DNA from: Desulfobulbus sp.
Lineage (GTDB): Bacteria; Desulfobacterota; Desulfobulbia; Desulfobulbales; Desulfobulbaceae
Length of the DNA stretch: 10,465 nucleotides
Reading direction: 5' to 3'
NCBI GenBank assembly: GCA_028684915.1
Contig: JAQUEZ010000213.1
Span: 1 to 10,465, forward strand
The position numbers and the translations under genes were made by a program. Each line of letters opens with the position of its first letter. Position 1 is the first letter of the stretch. Below, piece by piece: positions 6,865 through 10,465 of this stretch. The notes beneath the pieces are model-generated. The model made no database searches and was not told the DNA's origin. It saw nothing but the letters and a program-made list of their open reading frames with translations.

Positions 6865-7488
6865 GTGGAAATAAATACATATTCAATGATTGATGTAACT
6901 AAAAAAGCTCCAGAGCGCCCTGGTGTCTATGTATGGTATTGTAGTCCATGCATCGGACTTGCTGATATCAGAAATAATGATGCATTGCAAAATCTGCTAG
7001 ATTCTTATACTGTCAAGTTCGGAAGGCAGCAAATGTCAGTATCTGCATCGCTAAATTTTGATCTGAAATGGGAAGGATGTCTTGCCCCTGGAGAGGATGA
7101 CAAAACGAGTAACCTTTACAAGGAAAGTTTCTCTGAACGTTCAAGATTGTTAGTTTCTCAGATGATAAAATTTTCACAGCCAATCTTTTTTCAACCACTG
7201 TATATTGGCAAAGCTGAAGTTAGCTTGAGAAGCAGACTTAAGCAGCATGTTTCTGAGTTTATGAGATTGAAAGAACTGATTGGAGCCCTAAGCCATGTAG
7301 CATACGATGGTGAAGATGATTTCGCACAGCGAGCTGTGTCGCTTGGTTATAATGAGGATCAACTCACAGTTCATACTATTGATGTCGGTAACGCTGAGGG
7401 TGTGAGTGTTGATGAGGTTAGGCGAGCGATAAGATTAGTTGAAATGTATTTAAATAAATGGACAGCGCCCTTGCTTGGGAGGAGATAA
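6865..7488 (+). CDS. GIY-YIG-like nuclease with large insertion
   Basis: This is a 207-residue protein. GTG 6865 is the first possible start, because a TGA lies in frame 6 bases upstream; ATG 6886 (residue 8) is an alternative and neither has a strong ribosome binding site. The first GIY-like strand is PGVYVWY (G20-V21-Y22). The YIG strand 'PLYIGKAEVSLRSRLKQH' (111-128) carries the Arg expected after YIG. A possible catalytic Glu is E193 in 'VEMYLNKW'. Typical GIY-YIG domains have only about ten residues between the two strands; here some 90 intervene, rich in Ser/Lys. The terminal Asn of many family members seems replaced, as the end reads 'PLLGRR'. It may be a second nuclease of the system or a catalytically altered DNA-binding version. 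Confidence 0.72.
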   Translation: MEINTYSMIDVTKKAPERPGVYVWYCSPCIGLADIRNNDALQNLLDSYTVKFGRQQMSVSASLNFDLKWEGCLAPGEDDKTSNLYKESFSERSRLLVSQMIKFSQPIFFQPLYIGKAEVSLRSRLKQHVSEFMRLKELIGALSHVAYDGEDDFAQRAVSLGYNEDQLTVHTIDVGNAEGVSVDEVRRAIRLVEMYLNKWTAPLLGRR

Positions 7489-7489
7489 C

Positions 7490-9709
7490 ATGGATAATTC
7501 TGGTTTCATATTGCCAGCCAGCGGTTCAACATATAATTGTGCAGTTGAAGGAAATGTCGGTCGTTTTACAACATCCGCAGGTGAGGTTGTTTTCTTGCAA
7601 ACGCGGGCACGCCTTTCAAGTGGAGACATTTCTAACGCTGCAAGATTGACCTCACTATTGACCCCAGCAAGAGAAGCCCTTGATGTCCGGGAGATGGATT
7701 TCAATCAACTATTACAACGAGATCTTGATGATCATAGGATTGCCCACGAGTTGGTGCCATACATTCTAAAGCCCCATGAAACAGGTCCAGCATTTTTCCC
7801 TCCAATTCTTGCCGCATTGCTCCCTTTCGAGAATCGGCGTCCGAAACAGGAACTTCCCTCTGTCACGTTCGCCCAGAGCAATGAAGACCCTCTTTATCCG
7901 TCAGTCAAATGGAATATGTCGAAGGTCGGCGAGGTCTACTGTTTACAGGAACTCAGTGATACTAATGGCATTTTAGACCCCAAAGGCACGGGAATACTTC
8001 GATGGAATGACGAACTTTCGAAGCTCGTTATTATGGATGGTCAGCACCGAGCAATGGCTTTGCTTGCCATTTATCGCACAATGACAAACTCTTGGGGCGC
8101 AAGCACTTCATCTGGAGAACGTTATAAGTCATTTTACGAAACCAAGATAAGGGAAATAGAAGGAGAACTTGCGTCCCAGGGGAAATCAATTCAAGTTGAT
8201 CGTCTGGAATTTCCTGTCACCATCTGTCTCTTTCCAGAATACACTGGGCCTGGAAAAAATCCTCACCTAGCTGCCAGGAAGCTATTTGTAGATGTTAATA
8301 AAGAGGCTAAACCGCCGAGTGAGTCAAGGTTGATTCTTTTGAGTGATACCAGGCTTGACTATGTTTTGTCTCGAGAGATGCTTAATCATCTCCGGACCTC
8401 AAATGGTGACAGTCTGATGCCTTTGTATGCAGTGGAATACGATAATCCTGAACCTCGTACAAGTACGCCAAGACGATGGAGCGCTGTTACAAATCTTGAG
8501 ATTTTGCTTCGTGCTGTGGATTACTGTTGTTTTGGCCCTGAGGAGATAGTTTCTGATATAAACAAACTGACAGTAGTTATTGGAAAACCTAACAAAAGAG
8601 CTAAGGGTGCCTACTTCAGGTCGCAAATGCGACTTCAAGACTTTTTGGAAGTGTCGATCCCTGATGGACCTAGGTTATTAGAACGACAAGAAATAGGGAT
8701 TGACTATTTTCCGATTTACAATCAAGAGGCCAGGAAGGTTCTTCTGCAAAGGTTTTTTTCCTTTTGGGGTAAGGGGTTGTTGCGACTTTTTAGCGAGATT
8801 GAGCCATATAAAGCACACATTTTTGCCGTAAAATCTATGCATTCAGGGTGGCTTGGGGGGAATATTGCCGGTGATTTGGCAAAAGAAGCCTTGTTTGAAG
8901 GGGTGGGGCTTTTTTGGACACTGGAAAGAGGTCATGAACATTGGCGCGAGCAGGTAAATACAGCAAGAAAGCTTAAGCTGCCTGAACCAATCGAGAGCGA
9001 AGTTAGCAAGGCATGGCGGATAGTCAGCGAAATAAAAAAGGATGAATTTGAAAAAGCGAGATGTTCTATCTACCTTGAAAAAACAGATGAAAATTCTGTC
9101 ATTGCATCAAGGCAGTTTTATAATGTTGCTATTACTTATGCCGCTCAGATTGGCCTTGCCTTGACATGGGGAATGCTCCGACAGGATAATCCTTCTTCTG
9201 ATCCTGAAAAAATTCTTACAGCTGTTATTGATTCTATTAACAGATCATTAGTTACCGGACCAGTTCATTCGAGAGATCGAAAACTCATTTTCAGAAAAGA
9301 AGAGAAAGACCCTTTCAATTTGCTCCCAAAGCTTGACGCACCTTTTGCAGCCTATTTTAGGTTTTTTTGGTTTGAACTGGTTATGATGGACCAAAATATC
9401 AAAGATCTTAGAAATGCTGGTATAGACACAGATAGTGCTTCAAATATGTTGAAATCTGGAAGAGCGTTTTATATAAATAAAATAATAGCTGACCATATTC
9501 AGATTTATCGTCGAGCTGAGGACTTGAATGAAGGTGAGTATATAACAAAAGGAACAGGAAGTGCAATAAAGGCTCTGTCTCGTGCCTACCACAAATGGTT
9601 TGGGTTTTCAATGGAGCAAGCTAAAATAATGCTAACAGACGCGATATGTGTTGATGATGTTGATAATGAATGTATTGAAGAGCAGGGAGACGATCCTTAT
9701 ACATTATAA
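7490..9709 (+). CDS. Large DGQHR-domain protein (DndB-like)
   Basis: This is a 739-residue protein. ATG 7490 is chosen because GGGAGGAG (7477-7484) ends 5 bases upstream; the upstream TTG 7475 lies before that site. The gene begins 1 base after the nuclease stop. The N-terminal half is DndB-like: 'ILRWNDELSKLVIMDGQHR' gives the signature DGQHR at 183-187, and 'KLFVDVNKEAKPPSES' (264-279) is the second conserved block. DndB is a transcriptional repressor in some dnd loci, and other DGQHR proteins are linked to DNA-modification islands. This copy is about twice the usual DndB length. Residues of roughly 360-739 are a probably helical region I do not recognise, including 'WLGGNIAGDLAKEALFEGVG'. 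The DGQHR assignment is strong; the role is inferred. The gene is AT-rich and ends the operon. Confidence 0.82.
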   Translation: MDNSGFILPASGSTYNCAVEGNVGRFTTSAGEVVFLQTRARLSSGDISNAARLTSLLTPAREALDVREMDFNQLLQRDLDDHRIAHELVPYILKPHETGPAFFPPILAALLPFENRRPKQELPSVTFAQSNEDPLYPSVKWNMSKVGEVYCLQELSDTNGILDPKGTGILRWNDELSKLVIMDGQHRAMALLAIYRTMTNSWGASTSSGERYKSFYETKIREIEGELASQGKSIQVDRLEFPVTICLFPEYTGPGKNPHLAARKLFVDVNKEAKPPSESRLILLSDTRLDYVLSREMLNHLRTSNGDSLMPLYAVEYDNPEPRTSTPRRWSAVTNLEILLRAVDYCCFGPEEIVSDINKLTVVIGKPNKRAKGAYFRSQMRLQDFLEVSIPDGPRLLERQEIGIDYFPIYNQEARKVLLQRFFSFWGKGLLRLFSEIEPYKAHIFAVKSMHSGWLGGNIAGDLAKEALFEGVGLFWTLERGHEHWREQVNTARKLKLPEPIESEVSKAWRIVSEIKKDEFEKARCSIYLEKTDENSVIASRQFYNVAITYAAQIGLALTWGMLRQDNPSSDPEKILTAVIDSINRSLVTGPVHSRDRKLIFRKEEKDPFNLLPKLDAPFAAYFRFFWFELVMMDQNIKDLRNAGIDTDSASNMLKSGRAFYINKIIADHIQIYRRAEDLNEGEYITKGTGSAIKALSRAYHKWFGFSMEQAKIMLTDAICVDDVDNECIEEQGDDPYTL

Positions 9710-9736
9710 TTGTTGAAATCATAGTGTATTCAACAA
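9710..9736 (+). repeat. Inverted repeat right after the defence operon
   Basis: TTGTTGAA (9710-9717) and TTCAACAA (9729-9736) are perfect complements around an 11-base spacer, starting on the base after the last stop codon. No T run follows on either strand, so it is at best a weak terminator or an mRNA 3'-end stabilising hairpin. It could also be a protein-binding site. Confidence 0.5.
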
Positions 9737-9842
9737 GGTGGAAATAGTCTCTGCTCAGCATTTGAATGAATGTTGGCCTCGTCCGCAGAATTTGTGGGTA
9801 GCTCTTTGATATTTAGCCCCAGAACCTGAGCCCCGCCGGAGG

Positions 9843-9887
9843 TGAAGGTGTGGGGCGCCTGCCGCCCCGTCACCCTTGCCACCTTCA
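9843..9887 (+). other. GC-rich nested hairpin
   Basis: TGAAGGTG (9843-9850) pairs with CACCTTCA (9880-9887). Inside it GGGGCG (9852-9857) pairs with CGCCCC (9863-9868). As a competing fold, CCACCT/AGGTGG forms a small hairpin at 9879-9892. It sits next to the larger stem at 9898-9971, so the pair may form one structured leader RNA or DNA domain. Confidence 0.5.
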
Positions 9888-9897
9888 GGTGGAGCAG

Positions 9898-9971
9898 GGA
9901 GGCTCGGCTCTGTCAAGGCTGTGCGCACAGCGCACACCCGCAGGGCTTGGCCTTGATAGAGGCGGGCCTCC
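9898..9971 (+). ncRNA. Possible structured RNA: 22-bp stem with apical hairpin
   Basis: Bases 9898-9919 pair with 9950-9971 over 22 positions: 19 Watson-Crick, two T/G wobbles (9904/9965, 9912/9957) and one G/G mismatch. Directly stacked inside is a 7-bp hairpin TGTGCGC-ACA-GCGCACA (9920-9936), then 13 unpaired bases. Both wobbles are G-U only when the plus strand is transcribed and would be A/C on the other strand, so the structure favours a plus-strand RNA. It lies upstream of the first ISL3 transposase and may be its leader, or an unrelated RNA element. Confidence 0.45.
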
Positions 9972-10010
9972 ATGCTATTGCCACTGTTCTGTTGCGGGTT
10001 TTCAGAAAAA

Positions 10011-10078
10011 GCATCCTGTCTTACCTTGCCGGGGAAAGTTTCTTCCAAAAACTCCTCAGCTTAGCTCAGACAGGATGC
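10011..10078 (+). promoter_or_regulatory. Inverted repeat enclosing the start codon of the first transposase
   Basis: GCATCCTGTCT (10011-10021) and AGACAGGATGC (10068-10078) are perfect 11-base complements. The ATG (10075-10077) lies inside the 3' arm. A transcript entering from outside would fold this and hide the start codon, a known way for IS elements to limit activation by external promoters. The mechanism here is inferred. Confidence 0.55.
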
Positions 10079-10299
10079 ATATCAAAACTCTCTTGAACCG
10101 TATCGAAAAACAACCGGGTTTTATCTATGACACCTGCCGGTGGCGTGACTCCGGGCCTCCGGCACTGGTGATAACCTTGCGGCCCCAGGCCGGCAGCAAA
10201 CCCATCTGCTCCAAGTGCGGCGAGAGGCGACCAGGGTACGATACCTTACGTGTCAGGACTTTTGCTTTTGTCCCCTTATGGGCCATACCAGTATTTTTC
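10075..10299 (+). pseudogene. ISL3-family transposase, N-terminal fragment, disrupted by IS insertion
   Basis: About 75 codons of an ISL3-family transposase remain. It opens 'MHIKTLLNRIEKQPGF', followed by 'ALVITLRPQAGSKPICSKCG' and 'GYDTLRVRTFAFVPLWAIPV', the N-terminal zinc-ribbon region of this family. Only the first C-x-x-C pair (CSKC) is left; the second pair and the DDE core are missing. The coding sense ends at 10299, where GGCTCCTCGTC starts. From there the frame runs through the second IS end and stops at 10377. The gene cannot make an active transposase. Confidence 0.85.
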
Positions 10300-10303
10300 G
10301 GCT

Positions 10304-10363
10304 CCTCGTCATTTGGTGTGGATTTGATCGTTTTATACATCAAATCCACACCAAATGACGAGG
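10304..10363 (+). repeat. Perfect 25-bp inverted repeat at the IS left end, over the transposase RBS
   Basis: Bases 10304-10328 are the exact reverse complement of 10339-10363, with a 10-base loop (CGTTTTATAC). The left arm is part of the IS terminus. The right arm runs into GAGGGG, the ribosome binding site for ATG 10370. The loop contains a TATAC word that could serve as a -10 element. Transcripts starting there would lack the left arm and stay translatable, while read-through transcripts would fold. Confidence 0.85.
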
Positions 10364-10369
10364 GGAACC

Positions 10370-10465
10370 ATGAATAGCAAAGATATCATCACGTTAGGCC
10401 TTGGGCTGCAGGCTCCATGGGAAATTACGGGGCAACTGCTCGACACCGACAAGAGTCCCCATGAG
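10370..10465 (+). CDS. ISL3-family transposase, N-terminus (3' end outside window)
   Basis: Thirty-two codons are visible from ATG 10370, with a GAGGGG ribosome binding site (10360-10365) 4 bases upstream. 'MNSKDIITLGLGLQAPWEI' followed by 'TGQLLD' is the typical opening of ISL3-family transposases, which then carry a zinc ribbon and a DDE domain. It differs from the first transposase's start (MHIKTLLNRI), so the two elements belong to different subgroups. Whether it is intact cannot be seen. Confidence 0.8.
   Translation, partial: MNSKDIITLGLGLQAPWEITGQLLDTDKSPHE

Larger units (their letters stand above)
9798..10299 (+). mobile_element. ISL3-family element, left part, interrupted by a second IS
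   Basis: The transposase fragment at 10075-10299 places an ISL3-family element here. Its left end is uncertain. The best candidate is near 9798, where GTAGCTCTTTGATATTTAG loosely resembles the GGCTCCTCGTCATTTGG end of the second element. The element stops abruptly at 10299, where the second IS begins, so its remainder should lie beyond the window. Between 9798 and 10074 no gene is credible; the stretch is GC-rich and full of hairpins, described separately. Confidence 0.5.
10300..10465 (+). mobile_element. Second ISL3-family element, left end (continues beyond window)
   Basis: The element begins near 10300 with GGCTCCTCGTCATTTGG, exactly where the first transposase loses its reading. It carries its own transposase start at 10370. 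ISL3-family elements usually duplicate 8 bases on insertion. The flanking octamer would be TATTTTTC (10292-10299), an AT-rich target; its copy would lie at the unseen right end. Confidence 0.78.

Noticed and set aside
1607..9717. TTGTTGAA at 1608-1615 and 9710-9717 as flanking attachment repeats
   Set aside because: Eight bases is too short to be meaningful, and no integrase is present.
9755..10048. Minus-strand ORF of 97 codons across the GC-rich hairpins
   Set aside because: The product is low-complexity (Gly/Ala/Pro) and the region is dominated by inverted repeats; there is no ribosome binding site.

Overview
The window looks like an accessory (genomic island or plasmid-like) region of a Gram-negative proteobacterium-type genome. 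The RadC and ArdC proteins and the ISL3-family transposases resemble those of Desulfobacterota/Geobacter-like islands, but I cannot fix the species from sequence alone. Base composition shifts along the window. The radC/ardC end is GC-rich, the helicase gene is intermediate, and the genes from about 6.1 to 9.7 kb are clearly AT-rich. The IS region at the right is GC-rich again. This suggests parts with different histories.

Left (1-1335): the C-terminal end of a RadC-family JAB/MPN protein, then a complete ArdC-type antirestriction protein (ssDNA-binding domain plus HEXXH zincin domain), closed by a strong intrinsic terminator. From 1336 to 1708 there is a non-coding stretch. It holds purine-rich repeats, a cluster of CCGTA/TACGG words, a candidate sigma70-like promoter, a possible 10-codon leader peptide and, directly after its stop codon, a second intrinsic terminator. 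That arrangement looks like an attenuator placed in front of the next operon.

Centre (1709-9709): six tightly packed plus-strand genes, with ATGA overlaps or short gaps at every junction. In order they encode a PLD-nuclease/SF2-helicase fusion, a 64-aa helical protein, a DndD-like SMC/ABC ATPase, a HARE-HTH protein with a Dnd-associated-protein-4-like C-terminus, a GIY-YIG-like nuclease with a large insertion, and a large DGQHR (DndB-like) protein. This is a defence module built from parts known around DNA phosphorothioation (Dnd) systems. No DndA desulfurase, DndC sulfotransferase-like protein or DndE is visible. It may be the restriction/sensing arm of a Dnd-type system whose modification genes lie elsewhere, or a modification-independent or modified-DNA-targeting derivative. 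The likely division of labour is sensing or transcriptional control by the HARE and DGQHR proteins, DNA translocation or clamping by the ATPase and helicase, and cleavage by the PLD and GIY-YIG domains. This is inference.

Right (9710-10465): a short inverted repeat follows the operon. Then comes a GC-rich region with strong hairpins, including a 22-bp stem whose wobble pairs favour a plus-strand RNA. An ISL3-family transposase follows, cut after about 75 codons by the left end of a second ISL3-family element. The second element's transposase begins at 10370 and leaves the window. Both transposase starts sit in or next to the 3' arm of an inverted repeat, which suggests that read-through transcripts are translationally silenced.
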